64,000 bases of DNA, taken from an uncultured Aquimarina sp. (lineage in GTDB: Bacteria > Bacteroidota > Bacteroidia > Flavobacteriales > Flavobacteriaceae). A program made the position numbers and the translations under genes. Positions within the stretch are counted from its first letter, which is position 1. Every line of letters begins with the position of its first letter. This document shows, piece by piece, positions 8,733 to 17,788 of the stretch. Location: the NCBI RefSeq assembly GCF_947492965.1, contig NZ_CANLOZ010000002.1:186001-250000 (forward strand), read 5' to 3'. The notes under the pieces are model-generated. The model saw only the letters and a list, made by a program, of their open reading frames with translations. It did not search any database and was not told the DNA's origin.

Positions 8733-9932
8733 TTAGAAAATCAATAAATTAATATCTCTGTAAGAAAGATCGAACCAATCTGCTATGGATTTACTGGTTA
8801 AAATGCCATGATAGAAATATAATCCACTTTTTAATCCTCTATCAAAACGCACTGCGTTTTCAATACCGCCTTCATCTCCAATTTGAAGTAAATACGGTGT
8901 GAAAATATTACTAATGGATAGGGAAGAAGTCTTAGCATAACGAGAAGGAATGTTAGGTACACAATAATGCACCACACCATGTTTCTCGAAAGTAGGATGA
9001 TCATGAGAGGTAACTTCGCTAGTTTCGAAACAACCACCCATATCAATACTCACATCGATCACTACAGCTCCTTTTTTCATGCGTTCTACCATCGTTTCAG
9101 AAACAATAATTGGGGATCTGTTTTTGCCTCGTACCGCTCCAATCACAACATCACATCGACGTAATGCTTTTAATAGGTTTTTGGGTTGTATGGTTGAGGT
9201 ATACAAAGGTCTTCCCATATTGGTTTGTATGCAACGTAATTTAGTAATAGAATTGTCAAATATTTTTACATTAGCGCCAAGTCCAATAGCAGATCGTGCT
9301 GCGAATTCACCAACTGTACCAGCACCAACAATCACAACTTCGACTGGTGGCACGCCACTAATATTACCCATCATAAGTCCAGAACCTTGTGTAGCACTGC
9401 TCATTAATTCTGAGGCGATGAGTACCGCTGCGGTTCCTGCTATTTCGCTAAGAGCTCTTACCGCTGGATATGCACCATCTGCATCTCTTATAAACTCAAA
9501 ACCAAGTGCCGTGATTCTTTTCTTTGCCAATTCCTGAAAATAGACTTTGGATTGCGTTTTTAACTGTAAGGCAGAGATTAAAACCGTTTGTGGATTAATG
9601 TGCTCTAGTTCTTCTAACGAAGGTGGTTCTACTTTTAGGATTATCGGACAACCAAAAACCTTGGTAGTATCTTTGGTAATTTCGGCACCAGCTTCACTAT
9701 ATTCTCTATCTGTAAAACTTGCACCAATACCTGCGTTAGATTCTAATAATACTCTATGGCCATGTGCAGTTAACGCTGCTACAGCATCAGGCGTAAGACA
9801 TACACGCTTTTCTTGATAACTGGTTTCTTTTGGGATGCCTATGAATAGTTTTCCTTTTTTCTTTGCCACTTCAATCATTTCTTCCTGCGGCAATAGTTGT
9901 TCTTTGGTAAAAGGCGAGGTTGGTTTACTCAT
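8733..9932 (-). CDS. ald: Alanine dehydrogenase
   Basis: 399 residues, in the alanine dehydrogenase / PNT alpha family: GIPKETSYQEKRVCLTPDAV near the N-terminus (substrate arginine R43 and K100 in ILKVEPP), RALSEIAGTAAV, the NAD-binding GAGTVG (203-208) and VVIDVSIDMGGCFETS. It catalyses reversible NAD-dependent oxidative deamination of L-alanine to pyruvate and ammonium in the cytosol. It is slightly longer than the 370-residue norm because of an N-terminal extension of about 25 residues; this extended form is the usual Bacteroidota version as I recall. Neighbours tsaE and porX further right match the conserved flavobacterial order. Confidence 0.93.
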   Translation of the reverse strand: MSKPTSPFTKEQLLPQEEMIEVAKKKGKLFIGIPKETSYQEKRVCLTPDAVAALTAHGHRVLLESNAGIGASFTDREYSEAGAEITKDTTKVFGCPIILKVEPPSLEELEHINPQTVLISALQLKTQSKVYFQELAKKRITALGFEFIRDADGAYPAVRALSEIAGTAAVLIASELMSSATQGSGLMMGNISGVPPVEVVIVGAGTVGEFAARSAIGLGANVKIFDNSITKLRCIQTNMGRPLYTSTIQPKNLLKALRRCDVVIGAVRGKNRSPIIVSETMVERMKKGAVVIDVSIDMGGCFETSEVTSHDHPTFEKHGVVHYCVPNIPSRYAKTSSLSISNIFTPYLLQIGDEGGIENAVRFDRGLKSGLYFYHGILTSKSIADWFDLSYRDINLLIF

Positions 9933-9980
9933 TTGTGTGTCATTCTGTATCTCAAATTACGAATAAAAATGAATAGCATC

Positions 9981-9988
9981 CAAATTTA
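9981..9988 (-). promoter_or_regulatory. Candidate -7 element (TAAATTTG) upstream of ald
   Basis: Minus-strand TAAATTTG matches TAnnTTTG, 48 bases upstream of the ald ATG. No clear -33 element. Confidence 0.35.
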
Positions 9989-10085
9989 GTATTACCGTAT
10001 TTGTAATAAAAACATTCGTAAGTTATATAATACTTGATCTCTATTAGGATTAATTAGTAGACTCGCAAATAATTGAATACTAGTT

Positions 10086-10610
10086 TTAGCGTAATCTATT
10101 CCACCAGGATTTTTTATTAGACTTTTTTAGGGCATCCAATTCTGATAAATCGATGTTATGAATTTTATCAAAAACTTTGGTTCGAATGCTATATACAATG
10201 CTTAAAACTATTATTACTACAGGTATTAAATAGTAAAAATGTTCACTGTCAATATATTCTGAATCTTCTAAAATGATGAATGCTAATTGAAAAGAGTATA
10301 AGGAAATAGGGATTAAAATAACTAAATACCACCAGTGCTTGCAGGTAAAAAACCAAATAATGAAAAGTGATAAAGGGATCAGTTTTCCTAGTAAAACCCA
10401 CACAAATACATTTATACTTTCATAGTATTTGCTTTGGTAAGTAAAAATAGAATTTTCCCAGATGGCACCATCTGGGAAAATATCATTGATATAAAATAAA
10501 AATGGTATTGTAGCTATTAAAATAATTACAATGTTAGTTAGAGCCAGGTATTTTGATTTTTTTCTTTTGGGTAAATGCTGGAATTGGGTTTCCTTTTTTG
10601 TTTCTGTCAT
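10086..10610 (-). CDS. Hypothetical four-helix membrane protein
   Basis: 174 residues. After a charged N-terminus (about 1-20) there are four likely membrane helices at about 24-41, 68-88, 92-113 and 126-143, then a polar tail ending KKSNKKSWWNRLR, probably cytosolic. No family was recognised. The start ATG at 10610 lies inside the end of an upstream 62-codon ORF in another frame (77-base overlap), so the two may be translationally coupled. Base composition matches the neighbours. Likely a real inner-membrane protein of unknown role. Confidence 0.65.
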   Translation of the reverse strand: MTETKKETQFQHLPKRKKSKYLALTNIVIILIATIPFLFYINDIFPDGAIWENSIFTYQSKYYESINVFVWVLLGKLIPLSLFIIWFFTCKHWWYLVILIPISLYSFQLAFIILEDSEYIDSEHFYYLIPVVIIVLSIVYSIRTKVFDKIHNIDLSELDALKKSNKKSWWNRLR

Positions 10611-10722
10611 TTTGTGTGATTGAGGTATCGGATGTTGGTTGGGTTTGGTTTTCTACATCGGAGAACATGTAGATAGATAAGCTAAAGAAAAAACTGAAAA
10701 AAAGTGTTGTCGTGATTTTCAT
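10534..10722 (-). CDS. Small exported hypothetical protein
   Basis: 62 residues with a clear signal-peptide-like start (MKITTTLFFSFFFSLSIYMFS) followed by a polar, Gln/Asn/Lys-rich tail and no Cys lipobox. It overlaps the start of the 174-residue membrane protein by 77 bases on the same strand. That is long for a genuine overlap, so either this small ORF, the start of the next gene, or a frameshift near 10600 needs checking. The signal peptide is the main evidence that it is real. Confidence 0.42.
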   Translation of the reverse strand: MKITTTLFFSFFFSLSIYMFSDVENQTQPTSDTSITQNDRNKKGNPIPAFTQKKKIKIPGSN

Positions 10723-10985
10723 TATAATAGGGATTTAATTAGTTATGGCCCCAAACATATAAGAAAATCCAACAGTCAATCGAATCAAAAAAATTGTAGT
10801 TTTGCAAGCCGTAAGCAAGCGTTTTTAGTACTGAGAAAAAGTATACTTCTTACGTAGAAACTGTCGAAAAACATATTTTTGCCGATTAAATACTTGTAAA
10901 AAACAACAATAAAAATAGTTTTTTATTAGTGTAAGAAAAAGCGTTAGTCTGTTAAATTTTATTAAAATGGTTTTTTTAACATTTT

Positions 10986-11390
10986 TTACCCCAATAATAG
11001 TACTCTTTTACCATCGTCTTGGAGCTCAATTTTAACTTTAACACTATCATTAGGCAATAAATTGGCAATTTTTTCTGGCCATTCTATAAATAGCCATGCA
11101 TCAGAATCAAGATATTCTTCAAAACCGATGTCGTAGGCTTCTTCTTCTTGTTTGATCCTATAAAAATCGAAATGATAAATGGTGTCGTTTTTACCCTGAT
11201 ATTCGTTCACTAAAGAATAGGTAGGGCTGGAGATCGTATCAACAACACCTAATTGTTTGCATATTTCTTTAATAAGTGTTGTTTTACCAACGCCCATTTC
11301 TGCATCAAACAATAATGTTTTGTGGGAAGCATTGTTAATAATTTCTTCAGCTGTTTTTGAGAGCTCTTCTAAGGTATAGGTAATCTTCAC
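10986..11390 (-). CDS. tsaE: tRNA (adenosine(37)-N6)-threonylcarbamoyltransferase complex ATPase TsaE
   Basis: 134 residues, typical TsaE length. Walker A is DAEMGVGKTT (29-38), followed by the family motifs SPTYSLVNEY, HFDFYRI and FIEWPEK. TsaE is the P-loop ATPase that drives cycles of the TsaB-TsaD complex in making t6A37 on ANN-decoding tRNAs; it is cytosolic and essential in most bacteria. The first glycine of Walker A is replaced by Asp29, a minor change. It follows porX on the same strand after a 105-base gap with a hairpin, so it may be transcribed separately or by readthrough. Confidence 0.93.
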   Translation of the reverse strand: MKITYTLEELSKTAEEIINNASHKTLLFDAEMGVGKTTLIKEICKQLGVVDTISSPTYSLVNEYQGKNDTIYHFDFYRIKQEEEAYDIGFEEYLDSDAWLFIEWPEKIANLLPNDSVKVKIELQDDGKRVLLLG

Positions 11391-11429
11391 AGTACTATTT
11401 TTTGTTAGTGCAACATACTACATAAAATA

Positions 11430-11467
11430 AGAGTATGCAATATGATATTTTTCATATCGCATACTCT
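11430..11467 (-). terminator. Hairpin between porX and tsaE
   Basis: Arms AGAGTATGCAATATGA (11430-11445) and TCATATCGCATACTCT (11452-11467) pair over 16 positions with one mismatch around a six-base loop. On the minus strand it lies 29 bases after the porX stop and is followed by a modest T-rich run, so it may be a terminator or attenuator before tsaE. Confidence 0.6.
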
Positions 11468-11495
11468 GTATAAGTTATATGATAAAGTCTATATG

Positions 11496-13046
11496 CTATC
11501 TTGGTTTTAATACCGCAAAAGGAATAATCATTTCTTCTAAGGATACACCTCCGTGTTGATAGGTGTTTCTGTAATAGCTTACATAATGATTGTAATTATT
11601 TGGGTACGCAAAGAAATAATCACCTTTGGCAAATATGAAAGAACTACTCATATTGATAGAAGGTAAATGAATTGTTTTTGGATTTGTTGCAGCTAATACT
11701 TCTTTATCCTCATAGGTAAGACTTTTACCAGTCTTATATCTTAAATTTAAACTAGTGTTTTTGTCTCCTATTACTTTAGAAGGGTTTTTAACGTTAATAG
11801 TCCCATGATCAGTAGTGATCAATAGTTTGAAGCCCATTTGCTGAGCTTGTTGTATCATCTCTAATAAAGGCGAGTTCTTAAACCAACTTTGGGTAAGAGA
11901 GCGATATGACTTGTCATTAGAAGCTAATTCTTTAATAACTTCCATTTCTGTTTTACTGTGTGATAGCATATCTACAAAGTTGTATACAACCACAGTTAGG
12001 TCATTATCCTTGAGTCCTTTAAAATTAGCGGCTAGAGTTTTACCAGATCTCTCGTTTGTAATTTTATAATATTCGTGTTTAATATCTAATCCTAATCGTT
12101 GCAATTGCGCCGTTAAGAATTCATTTTCATTCATGTTCTTACCGCCTTCATCTACATCATCTAACCATAGATCAGGATGTCTCTTTTTCATATCAGCTGG
12201 CATTAACCCAGAAAAGATAGCATTTCTTGCATATTGTGTGGCAGTTGGTAAAATACTGCAATACGATAATTCTTCTTCTTTCTTGTAATAATTATTTACA
12301 ATAGGTTCAAAAGCTTTCCATTGATCATACCTTAAATTATCTATTACAATGAATAATGTAGGTTGCTCTTTGCTAAGTTCAGGAACTACTTTTTCTTTAA
12401 ATAAAGTATGCGACATGATTGGCGCTTCTTCATTACCATTAAACCAATCAGGGTAGTTTTTGTCTATAAATTTACAGAACTGGGAATTAGCTTCTACTTT
12501 TTGAGACTCCAAAATCTCAAACATTCCAGTATCTTCTATATCTTCTAATTGAATCTCCCAGTACAACAATTTTTGATACAATTCTACCCATTCGGAATAA
12601 GAGTTTACCATAGCCATATCCATAGCAATCTTTCTAAACTCTTGTTGATAGTTAGAGGTAGTCTTTTCGGATACTAATCTAGAGTGATCTAAGTTCTTTT
12701 TTAAACTCAATAAAATCTGGTTAGGATTTACAGGCTTAATAAGATAGTCAGCAATTTTACTTCCGATAGCTTCTTCCATGATATATTCCTCTTCACTTTT
12801 TGTAATCATTACTACGGGAAGACTATCATTTTTTTCTTTAATCTCTGCTAAAGTATCTATTCCAGAAAGTCCAGGCATGTTTTCGTCCAAAAATACGATG
12901 TCAAAGTTTTGGTTTTCTAATGTTTCTATGGCTTCTGTACCACTTTGACATTTGGTAACCTCATAGTTTTTCTTTTCCAAGAATAATATGTGTGGTTTTA
13001 ATAGATCAATTTCATCATCTACCCAAAGTATCTTTATGTTGCTCAT
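11496..13046 (-). CDS. porX: PorX: response regulator fused to a PglZ (alkaline-phosphatase-fold) domain
   Basis: 516 residues. REC domain at 1-120 with acidic pocket D10-D11-E12, phospho-acceptor D54 in VFLDENMPG, the conserved T/K of MITKSEEE and LIKPVN. A helical linker (about 125-205) leads to a PglZ domain whose metal motifs are all visible: IDNLRYDQW, TATQYARNAIFSG, NFVDMLSHS, TTDHGT and the C-terminal QHGGVS. PorX controls type IX secretion genes with sensor PorY and sigma factor SigP, and the PglZ domain hydrolyses cyclic and linear oligonucleotides in characterised homologues. PorY is not in the window. Divergent from the HD-domain gene. Confidence 0.93.
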   Translation of the reverse strand: MSNIKILWVDDEIDLLKPHILFLEKKNYEVTKCQSGTEAIETLENQNFDIVFLDENMPGLSGIDTLAEIKEKNDSLPVVMITKSEEEYIMEEAIGSKIADYLIKPVNPNQILLSLKKNLDHSRLVSEKTTSNYQQEFRKIAMDMAMVNSYSEWVELYQKLLYWEIQLEDIEDTGMFEILESQKVEANSQFCKFIDKNYPDWFNGNEEAPIMSHTLFKEKVVPELSKEQPTLFIVIDNLRYDQWKAFEPIVNNYYKKEEELSYCSILPTATQYARNAIFSGLMPADMKKRHPDLWLDDVDEGGKNMNENEFLTAQLQRLGLDIKHEYYKITNERSGKTLAANFKGLKDNDLTVVVYNFVDMLSHSKTEMEVIKELASNDKSYRSLTQSWFKNSPLLEMIQQAQQMGFKLLITTDHGTINVKNPSKVIGDKNTSLNLRYKTGKSLTYEDKEVLAATNPKTIHLPSINMSSSFIFAKGDYFFAYPNNYNHYVSYYRNTYQHGGVSLEEMIIPFAVLKPR

Positions 13047-13214
13047 GCGATGTTAATTTTTATATGTTTATGAATAATAGTTAACCCTAATTGACCACTA
13101 TTATTTAGATATGTTTCGTATATATAATTGACTCTTTCTTTTTTCAAGAATTACAATTTCACGTTTTAAATATAATATGTTAATTGATAATTCGTAATTC
13201 TAATGGTAGAAATA

Positions 13215-13222
13215 TATATTTG
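13215..13222 (+). promoter_or_regulatory. Candidate -7 element (TATATTTG) for the HD gene and possibly the lpx operon
   Basis: Exact TAnnTTTG match 20 bases upstream of the proposed TTG start at 13243. The nearest upstream TTG is 28 bases away, longer than the usual spacing. Confidence 0.35.
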
Positions 13223-13242
13223 TTAACAAAAGTATAGTAAAC

Positions 13243-14472
13243 TTGAAAAAAAGAAATAAGCTTAAAATATTAAACGATCCAATTTACGGTTTTATTACCA
13301 TACCTAATGAACTAATTTTTGATCTTATTGAGCATCGTTACTTTCAGCGATTACGAAGAATATCGCAAATGGGATTATCTTATTTAGTATATCCAGGTGC
13401 TCATCATACACGATTTCATCATGCATTAGGATGTATGCATTTAATGCAAAATGCAGTGCGAGTACTTCGTTTCAAGGGAGTTCAGATATCTTCTGAAGAA
13501 GAAGATGCTTTGTACATAGCTATTTTACTTCATGATATTGGTCATGGTCCTTTTTCTCATGCCATGGAACATAGTATAGTAAATGAAGTAAACCATGAAT
13601 CCATTTCTTTAATGTTTATGGAAAAAATTAATGCTGAATTTAACGGGAGTTTAACGCTTGCTATTCAAATTTTTAAAGGAGAATATCATCGAAACTTTCT
13701 TCATCAGCTAATTTCTGGACAATTAGATATGGATCGCCTGGACTATCTAAAGAGAGATAGTTTTTATACAGGTGTCGCAGAAGGAAATATTAATAGTGAA
13801 CGTTTGATTACCATGCTCAATGTGGTAAAAGACGAATTGGTAGTAGAAGAAAAAGGAATATATTCTGTAGAGAAGTTTTTATTAGCACGTAGATTAATGT
13901 ATTGGCAGGTATATCTGCATAAAACTAGTTTGGTAGCAGAAAGCTTATTAATTAGAGTGTTAAAAAGAGCAAAGGAGCTAGTAGAGCGTGGCGAAAAACT
14001 GCATGCTAGCAAACCATTACTGTTCTTTCTGGAGAACAAAATTGATTCTGATAATTTTACAGATGAAGTCTTAGAAACATTTTCCAAACTAGACGATTAT
14101 GATGTGGTGTCTGCTATGAAAGAATGGGCAACATCTCAGGATTTTGTTTTACGCAATTTATGTAAAATGATTATCGAAAGAGATTTGCTAAGAATCAAGA
14201 TTAAGAAGAAGAAATTTAACGAAGAAAAAATAGAGAAGCGCATAGAGGATTTTAAAGTTAAATCTAATATTTCTGAAGAAGAAGCACGTTATTTTGTGTT
14301 TACCGGAATGATTGCAAATCAGGCATATCATCAAAATAAACAGAATATTAATATCCTATATAAATCGAGCAAAATAGTTGATATTGTGAGTGCTACAGAT
14401 CAATTTAATTTAAAGGCTTTGTCAAAACCGGTAACTAAATATTTTATCTGTTATCCAAAGTACATAGATTAA
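13243..14472 (+). CDS. HD domain-containing phosphohydrolase
   Basis: 409 residues. The HD metal site is plain: H60 in HHTRFHHALG and H97-D98 in LLHDIGHGPFSHAMEH, followed by QLDMDRLDYLKRDS (the distal Asp). This is the dGTPase/SAMHD1-like class of HD proteins (a YdhJ/SAMHD1-like group), so a nucleotide triphosphohydrolase is plausible, but the substrate is not proven. The proposed start is TTG at 13243 (KKRNKLKILNDPIYGFI); no in-frame ATG fits upstream. It precedes lpxD by about 25 bases, so it probably leads the lipid A operon. Confidence 0.85.
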   Translation: MKKRNKLKILNDPIYGFITIPNELIFDLIEHRYFQRLRRISQMGLSYLVYPGAHHTRFHHALGCMHLMQNAVRVLRFKGVQISSEEEDALYIAILLHDIGHGPFSHAMEHSIVNEVNHESISLMFMEKINAEFNGSLTLAIQIFKGEYHRNFLHQLISGQLDMDRLDYLKRDSFYTGVAEGNINSERLITMLNVVKDELVVEEKGIYSVEKFLLARRLMYWQVYLHKTSLVAESLLIRVLKRAKELVERGEKLHASKPLLFFLENKIDSDNFTDEVLETFSKLDDYDVVSAMKEWATSQDFVLRNLCKMIIERDLLRIKIKKKKFNEEKIEKRIEDFKVKSNISEEEARYFVFTGMIANQAYHQNKQNINILYKSSKIVDIVSATDQFNLKALSKPVTKYFICYPKYID

Positions 14473-14497
14473 GACATTTTTTATACTTTTGTTGCTA

Positions 14498-15526
14498 ATG
14501 ATTTTTACAGCCACACAAATTGCAGGTATTCTAAATGGTGAAATCGAAGGAGATGAAACCGTAGAAGTATCGAAGCTAGCAAAGATAGAAGAAGGAACTA
14601 AAGGTTCGCTAACATTCTTATCTAATCCCAAATATACTCCGTATATATATTCTACCGATGCATCCATTACTATCGTGGATAAAACGTTCGAAGCAGAATC
14701 AGATATAAAAACCACTTTAATAAGAGTAGATGATGCTTATAAAGCGTTTTCGCAGTTACTAGATTACTATAATATGGTAAAAATGAATAAGACAGGTATA
14801 GAACAACCTAGTTTTATTTCTGAAAGCGCGAAGTACGGAGAAAATATGTATTTAGGAGCATTCTCTTATTTAGGAGATAATGTAACCATTGGAGAGAATG
14901 CCAAAATTTATCCTAATGTATATATAGGAGATAATGTTACTATTGGTAATAACGTTATTGTTTTTGCTGGAGCAAAAATATACTCCGAATCTGTTATTGG
15001 AGATGAATGTGTTATTCATAGCGGTGCTATTGTAGGAGCTGATGGTTTTGGATTTACACCAAATGAGAAAGGAGAATATAGTAAGGTACCGCAAACTGGG
15101 AATGTAATTATAGAATCCAACGTGGATGTAGGAGCAGGAACTACTATAGATCGTGCAACCTTAGGATCAACTATAATTAGAAAAGGAGTAAAGCTTGATA
15201 ATCAAATCCAGATTGCTCATAATGTAGAAATAGGAGAGCATACAGCAATTGCTGCTCAAACTGGTATTGCCGGATCTACCAAAATTGGTAAACACTGTTT
15301 AATTGGTGGACAAGTGGGTATTGCTGGACACCTTGTTATAGGAAATAAGGTAAGAATTCAAGCACAATCCGGAATAGGAAGAAATATAAAAGATGGAGAA
15401 GCGATACAAGGATCTCCAGCCTTAGGGTACTCAGATTATAATAAATCTTATGTACACTTTAAAAATTTGCCCAAAATTGTTGATAGAATATACAAACTTG
15501 AGAAAAAGATAGATGACAATGAGTGA
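14498..15526 (+). CDS. lpxD: UDP-3-O-(3-hydroxyacyl)glucosamine N-acyltransferase
   Basis: 342 residues from ATG 14498 (a TTG three codons earlier would add MLL and is less likely). N-terminal uridine-binding domain (IAGILNGEIEGDETVEV, LTFLSNPKY) and a left-handed beta helix of hexapeptide repeats from about 100, with catalytic His in IQIAHNVEIG. It adds the second 3-hydroxyacyl chain to UDP-GlcN in lipid A synthesis. The stop overlaps the start of lpxC by 8-14 bases, showing coupling. A second lpxD-like gene lies at 18385; this copy, next to lpxC, is the better candidate for the canonical enzyme. Confidence 0.93.
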   Translation: MIFTATQIAGILNGEIEGDETVEVSKLAKIEEGTKGSLTFLSNPKYTPYIYSTDASITIVDKTFEAESDIKTTLIRVDDAYKAFSQLLDYYNMVKMNKTGIEQPSFISESAKYGENMYLGAFSYLGDNVTIGENAKIYPNVYIGDNVTIGNNVIVFAGAKIYSESVIGDECVIHSGAIVGADGFGFTPNEKGEYSKVPQTGNVIIESNVDVGAGTTIDRATLGSTIIRKGVKLDNQIQIAHNVEIGEHTAIAAQTGIAGSTKIGKHCLIGGQVGIAGHLVIGNKVRIQAQSGIGRNIKDGEAIQGSPALGYSDYNKSYVHFKNLPKIVDRIYKLEKKIDDNE

Positions 15527-16922
15527 TTCCGTTGTAAATAAACAAAGAACTATTCAAAAAGAAGTGGAGCTAAAAGGAGTAGGGCTTCACACGGGAAAAG
15601 AAGTAACACTAACCTTTAAACCAGCTCCTGAAAACCACGGATATGCTTTTTGTCGGGTTGATTTAGAAGGTAGTCCAATCATTGAGGCAGATGCAAATTA
15701 TGTTGTGAATACTCAGAGAGGAACAAATCTTGAGAAAAATGGTGTAAGTATTCAAACTTCAGAGCATGTGCTTGCTGCTTGTGTTGGGTTAGAAATAGAT
15801 AACCTTTTAATAGAATTAAATGCTTCGGAACCACCCATAATGGATGGGTCTAGTAAGTTTTTTATAAAAGCTTTAGAAGAGGCTGGTATTGTAGAGCAGG
15901 AGGTAGAAAGAGATGAATATATTGTAAAAGACGTTATCTCTTATACCGATGAAGAGTCTGGTAGCGAAATTATCGTAATGCCTTCGGATGAATACCAAGT
16001 GACCACAATGGTTGATTTCGGAACAAAGGTTTTAGGAACTCAAAATGCTTCCTTAAAACATATTTCAGATTTTAAAGAAGAAATTGCCGATGCTAGAACC
16101 TTTAGTTTTTTACACGAATTAGAAATGCTGTTAGAGCATGGTCTAATTAAAGGAGGAGATTTAAATAATGCCATCGTATATGTGGATAAGGAATTAAGTC
16201 CAGATACTATGGAAAAGCTTAAAGTTGCTTTTGGTAAAGAATCCATAGCTATAAAACCTAATGGAATTTTGGATAACCTTACATTGCATTATCCAAATGA
16301 AGCGGCTAGACACAAATTATTAGATGTCATAGGAGATTTAGCACTTATTGGTACTCGCATTAAAGGAAAAATCATAGCGAACAAACCAGGGCATTATGTA
16401 AATACGCAGTTTGCTAAGAAACTAGCAAAGATTATTAAGATCGAAAAAAGAAATAAAGTTCCTCAGTTTGATCTCAACAAGGAACCTTTAATGGATATTA
16501 ATAAAATTATGTCTATGCTTCCTCATAGACCGCCATTTTTATTAATTGACAGGATTTTGGAGATGTCTGATAGACATGTTGTAGGAATGAAAAATGTTAC
16601 TATGAACGAGCCTTTTTTTGTAGGGCATTTTCCTGGTGCACCAGTAATGCCAGGTGTTATGCAAGTTGAAGCGATGGCTCAAACCGGAGGGATTTTAGCA
16701 TTAAGTACCGTTCCAGATCCTGAAAATTATTTAACTTATTTCATGAAAATTGATAAAGTTAAATTCAAGCAACAAGTACTTCCAGGAGATACCTTAATAT
16801 TTAAATTAGAATTACTTACTCCTATAAGAAGAGGTATTTGTCATATGCAAGGTTTTGCTTACGCTAATGGAAAATTGGTTACAGAAGCAGAACTTATGGC
16901 ACAAATAGTTAAATCAAAATAA
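15513..16922 (+). CDS. lpxC: Bifunctional UDP-3-O-acyl-N-acetylglucosamine deacetylase / 3-hydroxyacyl-ACP dehydratase
   Basis: 469 residues, a fusion typical of Bacteroidota. LpxC part at 1-310: GVGLHTGKEV, zinc ligands H85 (SEHVLAA), H267 and D271 (HKLLDVIGD). FabZ part at about 325-469: LPHRPPFLLIDRI, catalytic H372 in GHFPGAPVMPG and E386 in QVEAMAQ. LpxC commits UDP-acyl-GlcNAc to lipid A; FabZ dehydrates 3-hydroxyacyl-ACP for fatty acids, so the fusion ties the two fates of 3-hydroxyacyl-ACP together. ATG at 15513 overlaps lpxD; ATG at 15519 is an equally good start. Confidence 0.95.
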   Translation: MTMSDSVVNKQRTIQKEVELKGVGLHTGKEVTLTFKPAPENHGYAFCRVDLEGSPIIEADANYVVNTQRGTNLEKNGVSIQTSEHVLAACVGLEIDNLLIELNASEPPIMDGSSKFFIKALEEAGIVEQEVERDEYIVKDVISYTDEESGSEIIVMPSDEYQVTTMVDFGTKVLGTQNASLKHISDFKEEIADARTFSFLHELEMLLEHGLIKGGDLNNAIVYVDKELSPDTMEKLKVAFGKESIAIKPNGILDNLTLHYPNEAARHKLLDVIGDLALIGTRIKGKIIANKPGHYVNTQFAKKLAKIIKIEKRNKVPQFDLNKEPLMDINKIMSMLPHRPPFLLIDRILEMSDRHVVGMKNVTMNEPFFVGHFPGAPVMPGVMQVEAMAQTGGILALSTVPDPENYLTYFMKIDKVKFKQQVLPGDTLIFKLELLTPIRRGICHMQGFAYANGKLVTEAELMAQIVKSK

Positions 16923-16970
16923 TTATTTAGTATATTTTAAAGTTATATACTAACATATAAAACGAAATTC

Positions 16971-17753
16971 ATGAATCAGCCTTTAGCTTACGTTCATCCG
17001 GGTGCAAAAATTGCAAAAAATGTAGTTATTGAACCTTTTACAACGATTCATAATAATGTAGTTATAGGAGAAGGAACCTGGATTGGTTCTAATGTTACTA
17101 TTATGGAAGGTGCTCGAATAGGAAAAAATTGTAATATATTTCCTGGAGCTGTAATATCAGCCGTGCCTCAAGATAAAAAGTTTAATGATGAAGATACGAC
17201 TACTGAAATAGGTGATAACACAACGATTAGAGAGTGTGTTACTATCAACAGAGGTACAACAGATAGAATGAAAACTAAGATTGGGAAAAACTGTTGGATT
17301 ATGGCGTATTGTCATATAGCTCATGATTGTATTGTTGGTGACAATTGTATTTTTTCTAACAATAGTACATTAGCAGGTCATATTAACGTTGGAGATCATG
17401 TGGTTTTAGCAGGAATGGCTGCTGTTCAGCAGTTCTGTAGTATAGGAAATCATGCCTTTGTAACAGGTGGTTCTTTGGTAAGAAAAGATGTACCACCTTA
17501 TGTAAAAGCCGCTCGTGAACCGCTTTCATATGTGGGAATTAATTCAATTGGCCTTCGAAGAAGAGGTTTTTCTACAGAAAAAATAAGAGAAATACAGTCT
17601 ATCTATAGAATCTTGTACCAAAGTAATTATAATAACACTCAGGCAGTAGCGATAATTGAAGCAGAAATGGAAGCTACACCAGAGAGAGATGAAGTTTTAG
17701 AGTTTATTAAAAACTCTCAAAGAGGTATCATGAAAGGATATTTCTCTAATTAG
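16971..17753 (+). CDS. lpxA: Acyl-ACP--UDP-N-acetylglucosamine O-acyltransferase
   Basis: 260 residues, the normal LpxA length. About ten left-handed beta-helix coils of hexapeptide repeats (VVIEPFTTI, VVIGEGTWIGSNV, NIFPGAVIS) with the catalytic HIAHDC at 115-120 (His118) and the helical C-terminal part NSIGLRRRGFSTEKIREIQ typical of LpxA. It adds the first 3-hydroxyacyl chain to UDP-GlcNAc in the cytosol. It follows lpxC-fabZ after 48 bases that include a weak inverted repeat (TTAGTATA/TATACTAA, 16926-16950), and leads to efp. Confidence 0.95.
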   Translation: MNQPLAYVHPGAKIAKNVVIEPFTTIHNNVVIGEGTWIGSNVTIMEGARIGKNCNIFPGAVISAVPQDKKFNDEDTTTEIGDNTTIRECVTINRGTTDRMKTKIGKNCWIMAYCHIAHDCIVGDNCIFSNNSTLAGHINVGDHVVLAGMAAVQQFCSIGNHAFVTGGSLVRKDVPPYVKAAREPLSYVGINSIGLRRRGFSTEKIREIQSIYRILYQSNYNNTQAVAIIEAEMEATPERDEVLEFIKNSQRGIMKGYFSN

Positions 17754-17788
17754 AATAAAAATAAGATAACAAGTAACAAAGAAAAGCG

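Noticed and set aside
9079..9816. Two rightward open frames opposite ald
   Set aside because: They mirror the ald reading frame, have no family features and no ribosome-binding or promoter signal. They are antisense shadows of a complete ald gene.
13147..13198. Inverted 8-bp repeat (AGAATTAC / GTAATTCT) upstream of the HD gene
   Set aside because: Arms are short and about 35 bases apart in very AT-rich DNA, so chance is a good explanation.
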